Positions 36,887 to 45,663 of a stretch of 64,000 nt of DNA are shown piece after piece. The stretch lies in the NCBI RefSeq assembly GCF_026248685.1, contig NZ_CP111036.1:1736001-1800000 (forward strand). The letters run 5' to 3'. The DNA comes from Haladaptatus caseinilyticus (GTDB taxonomy: Archaea; Halobacteriota; Halobacteria; Halobacteriales; Haladaptataceae). The notes under the pieces were generated by a model that saw only the letters and a list, made by a program, of their open reading frames with translations, was not told the origin of the DNA and ran no database searches. Position numbers and translations under genes: made by a program. Numbering within the stretch: the stretch's first letter is position 1; the number at the start of each line of letters is the position of its first letter.

Positions 36887-37519
36887 CTATACACCATCTA
36901 TCAGCCGTTCTAGCTGCTCCGGCGGAACCGCACCCCGGGCCGCGTAGCCCTCGTAGGTGAACGTCGGAACGCCCGTGATACCTCGTTGCTGTGCTTCGGC
37001 GAACTTCCCGTGAACTCGCTCCTGTCGTTCCTCGTCTTCGATCGCTTCTCGAACCTCGTCACCGTCGATACCCTCGTTTTCGGCGATTTCTGCCAACACG
37101 TCCGAATCGCCGATGTCCCGTCCGTCCTGCCAGAGCGCATCCAGGATAGCCTCGTCGAAGGCTCGCCATCGGTCTGAATACGCTTCTTTGACGTAGAACG
37201 AGGCGATCTGCGCGGAAAGCGAGTCGATATCGGTCGCGATCTCTTGCGCCATCTCGACGTCGTATTTCTCCTGCAACCGTCGGACGTTCTCCCTCGCCTG
37301 TTCGTAGTAGGCGTCGTCCTTGCCGTCGTCTACTCCGTGGTTGATATTGCCGTCCGGATTTCGCTTCCCGCTTCGAAGGTCGAACGGGTGCCAGTCGATC
37401 TCGACAGTGTCGTCCCTTCGTTCCTCGTAGCGTTCGAGGGATTTGCGTCCGAGATAGCAGAACGGACAGACGTAGTCGGAGTAGACCGTCACTCGATCGC
37501 TGTTCTGTGAGTCGCTCAT
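36887..37519 (-). CDS. DsbA/FrnE-family thioredoxin-fold oxidoreductase
   Basis: 210 residues from ATG 37519 (MSDSQNSDRVTVYSDYVCPF). Active site YVCPFCYLGRKSLER near residue 20, helical insertion (about 60-150), then cis-Pro strand GITGVPTFTYEGYAARGA. No signal peptide, so it is cytosolic and of the FrnE/2-hydroxychromene-isomerase-like branch rather than a secreted DsbA. In bacteria FrnE proteins help resist oxidative stress. Convergent with the IMPDH-like gene (21 bp apart). Confidence 0.85.
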   Translation of the reverse strand: MSDSQNSDRVTVYSDYVCPFCYLGRKSLERYEERRDDTVEIDWHPFDLRSGKRNPDGNINHGVDDGKDDAYYEQARENVRRLQEKYDVEMAQEIATDIDSLSAQIASFYVKEAYSDRWRAFDEAILDALWQDGRDIGDSDVLAEIAENEGIDGDEVREAIEDEERQERVHGKFAEAQQRGITGVPTFTYEGYAARGAVPPEQLERLIDGV

Positions 37520-37644
37520 ACCCTTTCTTGTGGGTTCCGCCTGTAAAGGGAGACGAATCGGGAGGGAATTGCCGATGCATCGCCCGCGTCGAACCCGTCT
37601 CGAACCGAACACCTGAGGTAGCCGGAGCACTAACGTTACTGTGA

Positions 37645-37971
37645 ATGGCATCCGTGGCCCAGCCGCTTCACGCGCTTGCGGGAGGCGGTGCCGAACTGAT
37701 GCTCCCGACCGTCCTCGTGTTGGCGGCCGTCGGGTCGGCAGTCGTCTTCACGCTATCGGTGGTCGCCTTTCGACAACGTCGGTCGGTTCCGTACCTGCTG
37801 GTCGCGTTGGCGTTTGGGGCACTCGCAGGGCAGACGCTCATCGGCGGCTTGACGACCGCCAACTATCTCACGGGAAGCACGCACCATCTCGCGGAACACG
37901 CGCTCGACGTAGTAATCATCGCCCTTCTCATCGGCGCGGTGTACTACGCACGGAAAATCGAAACGCGATAA
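37645..37971 (+). CDS. Small membrane protein (DUF7471-like)
   Basis: 108 residues with three hydrophobic helices: LMLPTVLVLAAVGSAVVFTL, YLLVALAFGALAGQTLIGGL and HALDVVIIALLIGAVYYARK. The His-rich loop TGSTHHLAEH between helices 2 and 3 could bind metal. Thirteen bases separate it from the following winged-helix gene, so they form one transcript. I recall the family as DUF7471; it seems tied to the regulator and the Cys-cluster membrane protein next door. Confidence 0.65.
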   Translation: MASVAQPLHALAGGGAELMLPTVLVLAAVGSAVVFTLSVVAFRQRRSVPYLLVALAFGALAGQTLIGGLTTANYLTGSTHHLAEHALDVVIIALLIGAVYYARKIETR

Positions 37972-37984
37972 CTGAAACACGACG

Positions 37985-38497
37985 ATGACAGAAACACGAA
38001 CGCAGATAGCACGATACGTCGAATCCCGTCCCGGCGTCCATTTCAACGACCTCGTTCGAGGGTCGGGACTCGCACCCGGACAGGTTCAGTATCATCTCCG
38101 TGATCTACTCGGAGAACGACAACTCACGAGCGAACAACTGTACGGGAAAACACACTACTACCCCCCGGAGTACGACGAGTGGGAGCGGTCCGCGCTCGCC
38201 CTCCTCCGTAGGGAGACTGCACGTGACGTTCTCGTCACCCTTCTTGAGCGTGAAACGGACCGCCCAGCAAGGCTCGCGGACGATCTGGGTATCGCCCGGA
38301 GCACGCTCGAATGGCACGTCGACCATCTCGTAGAGCAGGAGTTAGTCGAAAAACGACGCGACGCGAGAAATCGGGTGACGCTCGTTCCAGCACGTCCGGA
38401 AGCGACCGGTCAACTGCTGGCGACCGTCACGCCGTCGTTCCCGGAACGGATGGTGGACCGGTTTACCCGACTCGTGGATGATCTATTGGCGGACTGA
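37985..38497 (+). CDS. Double winged-helix transcriptional regulator
   Basis: 170 residues with two consecutive winged helices: QIARYVESRPGVHFNDLVRG through SGLAPGQVQYHLRDLLGERQ (1-60), and ARDVLVTLLERETDRPARLA through DDLGIARSTLEWHVDHLVEQ (about 75-135). Recognition helices GQVQYHLRDL and STLEWHVDHL are MarR/ArsR-like. No ligand Cys are visible. It is transcribed with the small membrane protein and faces the Cys-cluster membrane protein, which it probably controls. Confidence 0.82.
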   Translation: MTETRTQIARYVESRPGVHFNDLVRGSGLAPGQVQYHLRDLLGERQLTSEQLYGKTHYYPPEYDEWERSALALLRRETARDVLVTLLERETDRPARLADDLGIARSTLEWHVDHLVEQELVEKRRDARNRVTLVPARPEATGQLLATVTPSFPERMVDRFTRLVDDLLAD

Positions 38498-38505
38498 CGG
38501 TTGTG

Positions 38506-39624
38506 TCACTCGTTCTGCATGCCGAACCACGCCAGGTTTCCGGCTAACAGGGCGATACTGAAGACGAAAAACAGCGCGCCGACTGGCGAGGCGAGGTCGA
38601 CGAACAACCAGTAGAGCGGGGCGGCGGCGGACGGTCCGACGGATACCACGGCGAGTTCCGAAATGATCGGGCCACAACAACAGCAGGCGTTCGGGGCCGC
38701 CACTGCCGCCGTCCCTGAGGTGACCTCTCTCGTGCCGGATTTCGTCGAACTTTGCCACTGGAACGCGATGACCGAGGCGTTCAGACCGACGAGGACCGCG
38801 ACCATGCAGATCTGAATCAGCATACCGGGTGAGAACACGCCTGCGATGGGAATCGACGGGAAGCTGAACTCCACGGCGGTCCAGTAAACGAGCGGATTGG
38901 CGACGGGAATCGTCGTGACGAACGCACCGTCGGGAACACCGATACCGTGTTCCGGGACGAAGGTGAGCATCCCCATCGAGAACGCGAAAAAGAGTCCCGC
39001 GAGGATGCCGCTTCCGATACCGAACCAGCGCGCAGGTCGGTCGCTCGTCACCCACGAGAGCGGCCGACGGGCGTCCCGCCAGAGCACGTAGCCAACGCCC
39101 AGCGGGGCACCGAAGACGAGTAGATAACCGAGTGGATGCGTTCGCGCGCCGAAAGCGTCCATCACAGCGGGATAGGCTACCCACGCCCCGAGTAGCATCC
39201 CGACACCGGCATAACGCGGGCGCTCGGGCCACTTGAGGCGTCCGACGAGGAGGCTCCCGACGGCGACGATCGTCCCCGCTGCTAGCGTCAGTGGCTGATA
39301 CCACTCCCTACCGAGCGGTGCCTGTGATGCATGGAGCGTTTCGACCGGCGACAACTGTACCAGTCCAACCGCTCCGGCGGCGGCGACGAACAGGCCAACG
39401 AAAACACCCCAGAGTGCCACCGTTCGTTGATGTACCCAGACGGTGCGTCCGAGGAGGACGCTTCCAGCGACCATACCAACGCCGACGAACAGAACGACCA
39501 GTGCGAGCCATTGTGGATACGCTGGTCCATGGCCGCCGCCGTGTGCGGAAGCGATCGGAAGCGTGGCGAGGGCCGTCAGTACCACGAGCGCTCGGCTCCC
39601 CCATGCTTTCACGTTCGAGTCCAT
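38506..39624 (-). CDS. Multi-pass membrane protein with a CCCC cluster
   Basis: 372 residues. A signal-like first helix (ALVVLTALATLPIASAHGGGHGP) leaves a His-rich outer end, and about eight more helices follow. The loop APNACCCCGPIISE has four consecutive Cys, an unusual feature that suggests metal (copper) or redox binding. Met-rich FSMGMLTFVPEHG adds to the copper impression. Ends 9 bp from the convergent wHTH gene. Conserved in haloarchaea; function unknown. Copper handling is an inference from Cys, His and Met content. Confidence 0.68.
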   Translation of the reverse strand: MDSNVKAWGSRALVVLTALATLPIASAHGGGHGPAYPQWLALVVLFVGVGMVAGSVLLGRTVWVHQRTVALWGVFVGLFVAAAGAVGLVQLSPVETLHASQAPLGREWYQPLTLAAGTIVAVGSLLVGRLKWPERPRYAGVGMLLGAWVAYPAVMDAFGARTHPLGYLLVFGAPLGVGYVLWRDARRPLSWVTSDRPARWFGIGSGILAGLFFAFSMGMLTFVPEHGIGVPDGAFVTTIPVANPLVYWTAVEFSFPSIPIAGVFSPGMLIQICMVAVLVGLNASVIAFQWQSSTKSGTREVTSGTAAVAAPNACCCCGPIISELAVVSVGPSAAAPLYWLFVDLASPVGALFFVFSIALLAGNLAWFGMQNE

Positions 39625-39704
39625 AATCGGATTTACGATTCGGTCGACATGTAGGCACTGGATTCACGCCGCCTATCGAGTTGCCATCGAGAGAGGACCT
39701 CGGT

Positions 39705-40523
39705 TTAATCAGCCTGCACCGCACACGACTCGTCGGTATACTCCACTTCGCCTATCGAGTCGATGCCCTCGTCACCGCAGACCGGGCAGTCGGGATTGTT
39801 GCGGTACTCGACCTCCTCGAAGGTCATGTCCATGGCGTCGTAAAATATCATTCTGCCTTCCAGTAGTTCGCCGATTCCGGTGAGGCATTTGACCGTTTCG
39901 GTGGCCTGAATGCAACCCACGGTTCCGGGTAGCACGCCGAGAACACCCGTCGTCGCACAGTCAGCGACCATGCCGTCCGGCGGTGCTTCGGGAAACAGAC
40001 ACCGATAACACGGTCCGTCGGTCGTGAACGTCGTCACCTGTCCCTCGAACTTGTAAATCGCGCCGTGGGAGAACGGAATCCCGGCCAGCGTACACACGTC
40101 GTTGACGAGGTAGCGCGTCCGGAAGTTGTCGGTCGCATCGACGACGAAATCGTAGTCCGTGACGAGCGTTTCGGCGTTCTCGGGCTCGACCCGCAGTTCG
40201 TGGGTTTCGACGGTTACGTCGGGGTTCAGGTCGGCGACGAAATCCTTCGCACTCTCGACTTTCGGGCGTCCAACGTCGTCGTCACCGTGAACGACTTGCC
40301 GTTGGAGGTTGCTTCGCTCCACTACGTCGTCGTCCACGATGCCGAGCGTTCCGACGCCGACGGCGGCGAGATACTCGATTGCCGGTGCGCCGAGTCCTCC
40401 CGCTCCGATGACGAGAACGCCGGAATCGAGGAGTGCCTGTTGGCCCTCCGGCCCCACTTCGTCCATGATGATGTGCCGAGAGTACCGGTCGAGCTGTGTC
40501 GCGTCGAGCGAAAGGCCGCTCAT
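39705..40523 (-). CDS. ubaA: E1-like SAMP-activating enzyme UbaA
   Basis: 272 residues from ATG 40523. ATP loop VLVIGAGGLGAPAIEYLAAV, DDDVVERSNLQRQVV, TDNFRTRYLVNDVC and the crossover region with the conserved acceptor Cys in MVADCATTGVLGVLPG; zinc pairs CYRC and CPVCG. In Haloferax volcanii UbaA adenylates the ubiquitin-like SAMPs and serves protein modification, molybdopterin synthesis and, with SAMP2 and NcsA, tRNA thiolation. NcsA is encoded in this window (55052-56059). The long extension of the frame to 40925 is not coding. Confidence 0.93.
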   Translation of the reverse strand: MSGLSLDATQLDRYSRHIIMDEVGPEGQQALLDSGVLVIGAGGLGAPAIEYLAAVGVGTLGIVDDDVVERSNLQRQVVHGDDDVGRPKVESAKDFVADLNPDVTVETHELRVEPENAETLVTDYDFVVDATDNFRTRYLVNDVCTLAGIPFSHGAIYKFEGQVTTFTTDGPCYRCLFPEAPPDGMVADCATTGVLGVLPGTVGCIQATETVKCLTGIGELLEGRMIFYDAMDMTFEEVEYRNNPDCPVCGDEGIDSIGEVEYTDESCAVQAD

Positions 40524-40647
40524 GCGTTCGGATTGGTTGTATCGATGTATAAACCCGTGGTTCAACGACCCCACATTCGGTTCACGTCGAGCGCACGGTG
40601 AAAGGGAATTGGAATAGTTTTTCGCCCTTCGATGCGGCCCCTGTGAT

Positions 40648-41463
40648 ATGCAAACCGTCACAGCCCGAACGAAACGAACGGGATCGCGTTCGTTTGTGAA
40701 AGGAGTCGTAGCGATGTTTCTTCTCGGACTCCCCGGCATCGTGGCTGTCGGTGTTTCGTCGATCGGTGTGCTTCGGACGCTTCCACAACTGGCCGAACTA
40801 TCGGCGACGGCGTTGTTTTTCCTGGCGGTTACACAACCACTCATTCTGCTCGTACTCGCGTGCCTCGTCGGAACTGCTCTTGCCCCCCGAGTGGGACTTC
40901 GCTCCCGTCTGCTGGCCCGAATCACGGGTCGAATTCAGCCGCCGAACCTGTTCGCGGAGGAGGTTCCTATCGGCATCGGTGTCGGCGTTGGGATCTCGTT
41001 CCTCACACTCGTGCTGGATTTCGGGTTCGCGTCGTTCGTTCCAAGACTCTCGACGACGACCGTCGTAACAGCGAGTAACGTGTCAATCTTCGACGTTCTC
41101 GCCGGGATTCCCGTACGATTCCTTTACGGTGGAATTACCGAGGAGCTGATGCTACGATACGGGATCATGTCACTCGTCGCGTGGAGTCTCTGGAAACTGA
41201 CCGGCGGCGAGCGTCCGTCGGACCCGCTCATGTGGACTGCAATCGTCATCTCCGCCATCGTTTTCGGATTGGGTCACCTCCCTGCCCAGTCGATAACCGC
41301 ACCGTTGACATCCGCCGTGGTCGTTCGAACGGTGCTTCTCAACGCAATCGCGGGAATCGGGTTCGGCTGGCTCTACTGGCGACAGAGCCTCGAAACGGCG
41401 ATGGTTGGTCACGTGTCGTTTCATCTGCCACTCGTCATCGTGTCACTTGTTCTCGTCGTGTAA
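40648..41463 (+). CDS. CPBP-family intramembrane protease-like protein
   Basis: 271 residues, about eight hydrophobic helices. The glutamic-protease motifs are complete: GGITEELMLRYGIM (EExxxR), VFGLGHLPAQ (FxxxH) and GHVSFHLPLVI (final His). Family members include prenyl-protein CAAX protease Rce1 and bacteriocin-immunity proteins. Substrate unknown. Preceded by TTTTTCGC-type A/T-poor sequence; promoter not evident. Confidence 0.85.
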   Translation: MQTVTARTKRTGSRSFVKGVVAMFLLGLPGIVAVGVSSIGVLRTLPQLAELSATALFFLAVTQPLILLVLACLVGTALAPRVGLRSRLLARITGRIQPPNLFAEEVPIGIGVGVGISFLTLVLDFGFASFVPRLSTTTVVTASNVSIFDVLAGIPVRFLYGGITEELMLRYGIMSLVAWSLWKLTGGERPSDPLMWTAIVISAIVFGLGHLPAQSITAPLTSAVVVRTVLLNAIAGIGFGWLYWRQSLETAMVGHVSFHLPLVIVSLVLVV

Positions 41464-41520
41464 GCGGCAAACGCGGCTTCTGCCGAAGTACTGTTCCGTT
41501 TCCCTGCCGTTCGTTCTCCC

Positions 41521-42537
41521 ATGGCGACTAACCGAAAATACCTCCTTTCACAGCGCCCCGATGGGACACCGGATCGCGAGACGTTCGAACTGGTCGAAGT
41601 GGACGTTCCGGAACCGGGACCGGGTGAAGCTCTCGTCCGAACGCTGTACCTCTCCGTTGACCCCTATATGCGTGGGCGGATGCGCGACGCGGAATCGTAC
41701 GCCGAACCGTGGGACGTCGGCGATCCACTTCAAGGTGGCGTGGTCGGCGAAGTCGTGGAGTCGAACGGTTCGGGGTTCGAGGAGGGGCAGGTCGTGGCTG
41801 GCAATCTCGAATGGGCCGATTATGCGACCGCTCCAGGTACCGAACTCCAGCGGGTCGACCCCGACCTTGCGCCGATCTCGACCGCGCTCGGCGTCCTCGG
41901 GATGCCCGGTCGAACCGCGTACTTCGGGACCCGAGAAGTAGCGGAACCGAAAGCGGGTGATACCTTCGTCGTTTCCGGTGCGGCAGGCGCGGTCGGTTCC
42001 GTTTCGGGCCAGATTGCGAAGAAATCGGGCGCTCGCGTCGTCGGGTTCGCCGGTTCCGACGAAAAAATCGACTTTCTCGAAACGGAATGTGGATTCGACG
42101 TCGGAATCAACTACAAGACCACGGACGACTACGGTGCGGCACTCGACGAGGCCGCACCCGATGGCGTGGACGTCTACTTCGACAACGTCGGCGGTGAGAT
42201 TACTGACGCCGTCTTCTCGAAACTGAACGTCGATGCGCGTGTCGCCGTCTGCGGCCAAATCGCGCTCTACAACGAGGAGTCAGTACCGACGGGCCCGCGA
42301 AAACTCGGTACACTCATCAAGAGTCGTGCACGGGTGCAGGGCCTCCTCGTGGCTGACTTTGCCCCCCGTTTCGAGCAGGCGACCCGGCAGTTGGGCGAAT
42401 GGGTCTCGTCGGGCGAACTCACCTACCGCGAGACGGTGACGGAGGGGTTGGAAAACGCACCTGATGCCTTCTTGGGGCTGTTCGAAGGGGAAAACATCGG
42501 AAAGCAGTTGGTAAAAGTCGGCGAACGAGAGGCGTAG
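41521..42537 (+). CDS. NADP-dependent MDR oxidoreductase (CurA/leukotriene B4 dehydrogenase type)
   Basis: 338 residues. Zinc-free MDR features: LYLSVDPYMRGRMRDAESYA, LGMPGRTAYFG, VVSGAAGAVGSVSGQIAKKS (NADP turn), FDNVGGEITDAV and the C-terminal GLENAPDAFLGLFEGENIGK. The group (CurA, PTGR) reduces activated C=C bonds of enones and aldehydes. An independent gene, no operon partner. Confidence 0.9.
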   Translation: MATNRKYLLSQRPDGTPDRETFELVEVDVPEPGPGEALVRTLYLSVDPYMRGRMRDAESYAEPWDVGDPLQGGVVGEVVESNGSGFEEGQVVAGNLEWADYATAPGTELQRVDPDLAPISTALGVLGMPGRTAYFGTREVAEPKAGDTFVVSGAAGAVGSVSGQIAKKSGARVVGFAGSDEKIDFLETECGFDVGINYKTTDDYGAALDEAAPDGVDVYFDNVGGEITDAVFSKLNVDARVAVCGQIALYNEESVPTGPRKLGTLIKSRARVQGLLVADFAPRFEQATRQLGEWVSSGELTYRETVTEGLENAPDAFLGLFEGENIGKQLVKVGEREA

Positions 42538-42635
42538 TCCCCCACACGATGCTCTCCCGCGTAGGTCCGGGAGGTGCCGTCATTCCCGGCGGCACGAAGA
42601 ATTTTCTTCGTGGTTATCGTAGCCTGTCTGCTACT

Positions 42636-42791
42636 ATGAAAGTACAGGTGGGCGAAGAAGACGTAAACGAACTGCAGTGGCGAATCGACGCGAAGGTCGG
42701 CAAGTTCGAGTTCGAGTGGGGACCGTTCGAAATCGAAATCGAAATCGGGGGGGACGTAACAATCGAGTTGGAATTAGTATCGGACGACTAA
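42636..42791 (+). CDS. Very small acidic protein
   Basis: 51 residues from ATG 42636 (MKVQVGEEDVNELQWRIDAK). The second half is strongly alternating charged/hydrophobic (FEWGPFEIEIEIGGDVTIEL), predicted beta strands. No Cys or His. Codon use fits haloarchaeal coding. The frame extends upstream to 42549 but without good start context. Family unrecognised; confidence rests on reading-frame quality only. Confidence 0.45.
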   Translation: MKVQVGEEDVNELQWRIDAKVGKFEFEWGPFEIEIEIGGDVTIELELVSDD

Positions 42792-42900
42792 TCCGGGGCA
42801 CGAAGAACGAACGAGACGGAGGGGACGGCCGTCGTTCGACCGGGACCTTTCACCGTGCAGCCACAACCGTTTCAGGGGTGAAACCGCTATCCGAAAGGAG

Positions 42901-44079
42901 ATGAACAATCCTCTCTCGGCTACCACCGATAATCGCTTTCGTATCGGTTGGTGGCTATTCGTTCTCGCCCTCGGCGTTATCGCGGCGTTCATCGCATACT
43001 CGTTCGTCGGGATGCTGGTACTCGGTATATTCGGGTACTACGCCACGCGACCGATCTATCGGCGGCTCGGTTCCCTCACCGACTCGGACGGCGTCGTGGC
43101 TGGACTGACACTCGTCGTGGTCTTGCTTCCGGTCATCCTACTCGCGTTCTACGCCGGTATTCATCTCGTTCAACAGGCCCAACAGCTTCTCGGGAGCACG
43201 AGTGGCGTTCCGATCCCGGGAAACGTTCTCGACGCACTGTCGAACCAACAACGTCGAACACTGCTGTCGACCGTTCGGAACCCACGGCGGTTCGTGACCA
43301 ATCCCGGCAAACTACTGCAAACGGGAATAAAGGTGGCCTCGAGTCTCATCGGTGGAATTCTCCTCGTGGGGTTGTCCCTAACACTTTCGTACTTCCTCCT
43401 CAAGAACGACGACGATATCGAAGATGGATTGACGCGGCTGTTCGGTGGGCGGGAGACGACGGCCCACGCGTACGCTACTGCCGTGGACGAGGACCTCGAA
43501 TCCGTCTTCTTCGGGAACTTCCTGTTCGTCATCGCCATGTCCCTCATTGCTGTGGTGACGTACTCGGCGACGAACCTTTTCGCACCAGGGCCACTTCACG
43601 TCCCGATGGTCTTCGTGCTCGGGTTGCTGACCGGCGTCGCCAGCCTGATTCCAATCGTCGTCGGGAAACTGATCTACCTCCCGGTCGTGGGCTACCTCGG
43701 ATTTCAGGCGATGAACTCCGGCGGCAACCATCTCGGGTTCGTCGGCGCCGTTCTCGTCGTCTACTTCCTCGTCCTCGATATCCTTCCGCAGACGTTCGTT
43801 CAGCCGTACATGACCGGCCGCCAACTCGATATGATCGTAATGATGTTCGCCTACTTGCTCGGCCCGGTGCTGTTCGGCTGGTATGGCTTTTTCCTGCTCC
43901 CGATTCTGTTCATCCTGATGCTCGAAGCGATTCGAATCGTTCTCCCACAGCTGCTTCACGGTGAACCACTCACGCCGACCGTTTCGATGGGTGGGTCCAT
44001 CGGAACGAATCCCGACACCGTCAACAAAAACGCGTCCCCGGACGACGACAATACGGCAACCAGCGACAACGACGACTGA
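42901..44079 (+). CDS. AI-2E-family transporter
   Basis: 392 residues, about eight hydrophobic helices. N-terminal pair (WWLFVLALGVIAAFIAYSFV), then SLTDSDGVVAGLTLVVVLLP; central ISSLIGG-like IKVASSLIGGILLVGLSLTL and the typical late segment LVVYFLVLDILPQTFVQPYM, TGRQLDMIVMMFAYLLGPVL and FGWYGFFLLPILFILMLEAI. The family (YdiK/TqsA) exports autoinducer-2 in enterics, but archaeal members probably carry other substrates such as Na+/H+ exchange, as shown for some halophile members. The C-terminus is a hydrophilic Asp/Asn tail. Confidence 0.88.
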   Translation: MNNPLSATTDNRFRIGWWLFVLALGVIAAFIAYSFVGMLVLGIFGYYATRPIYRRLGSLTDSDGVVAGLTLVVVLLPVILLAFYAGIHLVQQAQQLLGSTSGVPIPGNVLDALSNQQRRTLLSTVRNPRRFVTNPGKLLQTGIKVASSLIGGILLVGLSLTLSYFLLKNDDDIEDGLTRLFGGRETTAHAYATAVDEDLESVFFGNFLFVIAMSLIAVVTYSATNLFAPGPLHVPMVFVLGLLTGVASLIPIVVGKLIYLPVVGYLGFQAMNSGGNHLGFVGAVLVVYFLVLDILPQTFVQPYMTGRQLDMIVMMFAYLLGPVLFGWYGFFLLPILFILMLEAIRIVLPQLLHGEPLTPTVSMGGSIGTNPDTVNKNASPDDDNTATSDNDD

Positions 44080-44285
44080 TCGACGACGATTCGATCGGTT
44101 CTCCTTCACGGAGGAATCACGAACTGAATCCCGAATCGTACGCTTTGGTTTATGAATTGTAACGGTAATCGGGTCCCTCTACAGCTCCAGCGCCGAAGCT
44201 CCAGAAGCCGACGCTCGACAAAAAGAGCAGTTGTTGCCGAATCGGTCCCATAAAAACCGTGGTCGTTGTCGAACCGCGGACGTCG

Positions 44286-44876
44286 TTACTTACCGCGGCC
44301 TTTGCCTTTCGAGTTGCTCGGTCGGGTGTGTTCCGTTCCCTTCCCGCGCTGTTGCAGGCCACGGTTGCTCTGGCCCGCGCTCGTGAGACCGCGCTGTGCG
44401 CGGCCACGGTGCGAGTCGTCACAGATCCAACTGAGGTCGTCATCGTTCTGGATGGCGGGGTGTTCGGGGTCCACGAGAATCACTTCGTGCCACTTCTGAC
44501 TCCCGTCTTCACCGACCCAGTAGGAGTTGAGCACGTGAAGGTTCGGGTACTTCTTGCTCACGCGCTCCTCGGCGATGCGCTGGATGTTCTTGCGCCGGCC
44601 GAGGCGGTTGACACCCTGGCGCTTGCTACGGCGGCCTGCTTTGTGGCGCTGTTTGCGTGCACCACCCTTGCGGACGCTCGCGCGTACGACGACGATGCCC
44701 TGCTTGGCTTTGTAGCCGAGGGAGCGGGCACGGTCGAGTCGGGTCGGGCGCTCGATTCGCTCGATCGCGCCCTGTTTGCGCCAGTCCTGCTTTCGTTGCC
44801 ATTGGAGTTCGGCGAGTTTGCCGTCGTCCGGGTCCTTCCACGCGTCTCGAATGTGGGTATAGAAGCTTTTTGCCAT
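44286..44876 (-). CDS. rpl15e: 50S ribosomal protein L15e
   Basis: 196 residues. The start [60 protein letters not shown] and [20 protein letters not shown] are diagnostic for archaeal L15e, a basic structural protein of the large subunit. The tail is Gly/Arg/Lys-rich ([10 protein letters not shown]). It is the only strongly basic protein of the window. Gene stands alone; rio2, another ribosome-maturation gene, lies 0.8 kb further on the same strand. Confidence 0.97.
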   Translation of the reverse strand: MAKSFYTHIRDAWKDPDDGKLAELQWQRKQDWRKQGAIERIERPTRLDRARSLGYKAKQGIVVVRASVRKGGARKQRHKAGRRSKRQGVNRLGRRKNIQRIAEERVSKKYPNLHVLNSYWVGEDGSQKWHEVILVDPEHPAIQNDDDLSWICDDSHRGRAQRGLTSAGQSNRGLQQRGKGTEHTRPSNSKGKGRGK

Positions 44877-45430
44877 GGTCTATCACCACGGGCGTTGAGT
44901 GGTTCAGCGTGTGAACGATGTTCGAATCGGACACGCCACATTCCGTCCTGCGATCGCAGGTGCCCACTGGTGCCCGTCGACCAGCGAGTTATCGAAAATT
45001 CCCGGTTCGTGGGTTTAAGGGCTTCGTCTTCTCTCTGGCACAACTCGCACGAGGTTCACCATCGTTCCGATTGCCGATGAGCGACCGTCGGGTAGTCTTC
45101 CGGAAACGCACATGTGGTCCGGGAAGCAGTTCGCTTCGACGGTGCGGCGATCATCTTTCGTCACACGGGATACCAGAGGGTCTGGTGAGGCATCCATTCC
45201 GGACCCGATTCGTGGTACTGTCACTCGCTACCATCGGAACCTCCTCCTCCTCCTTCCGTCTCTATTGTGACACGAGTACGGGTTGATCGATTTCCTTTCC
45301 CGCAGCAATCACGATTCGAACATCGAATTTCCCAAATTTTCACCCCCGGAATGGCCGAAAGCCATATCTGAACCTTGCTAATTCAGCCCGCAGTCAGAAG
45401 TCGCTTGCTAGCCTACCAATTCTCATGAAC
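44877..45430. other. Non-coding stretch ahead of rpl15e and the DUF1328 gene
   Basis: Holds the divergent promoters of rpl15e (minus strand) and the small DUF1328 gene (plus strand). Short frames in both strands (for example minus 45015-45224) do not look like known proteins and I do not support them. The run of CTCCTCCTCCTCC at 45239-45251 is a simple repeat. Confidence 0.4.
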
Positions 45431-45448
45431 TTCGTATCCCGATACGAA
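45431..45448. promoter_or_regulatory. 18-bp palindrome TTCGTATC-CC-GATACGAA
   Basis: Perfect 8-bp arms around CC, 21 bp before the DUF1328 start codon. The core GTATCCCGATAC recurs in the palindrome upstream of cdrL (59634-59647), suggesting a shared regulator. Its place between promoter and start fits an operator. Confidence 0.55.
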
Positions 45449-45468
45449 ATCAGTGAGGTGGCGTACTG

Positions 45469-45621
45469 ATGGCTATCCTCGAACTCGCGATCGCGTTCTT
45501 CGTCCTCGCGATCATTGCCGCGGTGCTCGGCGCGGGCGGCGTTGCGGGGCTATCGATGGATATCGCCAAGTGGTTGGTTATCGTCTTCCTCGTCTTAGCT
45601 ATCATATCGTACGTCCTCTGA
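45469..45621 (+). CDS. DUF1328-family small membrane protein
   Basis: 50 residues, [20 protein letters not shown], then [20 protein letters not shown] and a last [10 protein letters not shown]. Two hydrophobic helices with the GxGGVAG turn and the AKWL start of helix 2 match DUF1328 (YtjA-like) proteins, which in bacteria are often induced by stress; role unknown. A GAGGTG ribosome-binding site (45455-45460) lies 8 nt before the ATG. The gene is too short for common ORF thresholds and is easily missed. Confidence 0.8.
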   Translation: MAILELAIAFFVLAIIAAVLGAGGVAGLSMDIAKWLVIVFLVLAIISYVL

Positions 45622-45663
45622 CCGGCGACTCGCTTTTCCCCGAATTATTCAGCAGTGTCGAGT

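Noticed and set aside
44259-45080. 273-residue plus-strand frame over rpl15e
   Set aside because: It is the antisense shadow of the L15e gene, which has clear homology.
45239-45251. CTCCTCCTCC run as a ribosome-binding or antisense site
   Set aside because: Simple trinucleotide repeat with no gene placed appropriately.
45015-45286. Short frames on both strands between rpl15e and the DUF1328 gene
   Set aside because: Amino-acid composition is Arg/Ser-rich and lacks the acidic bias and third-position G/C pattern of real genes here; no recognisable motif.
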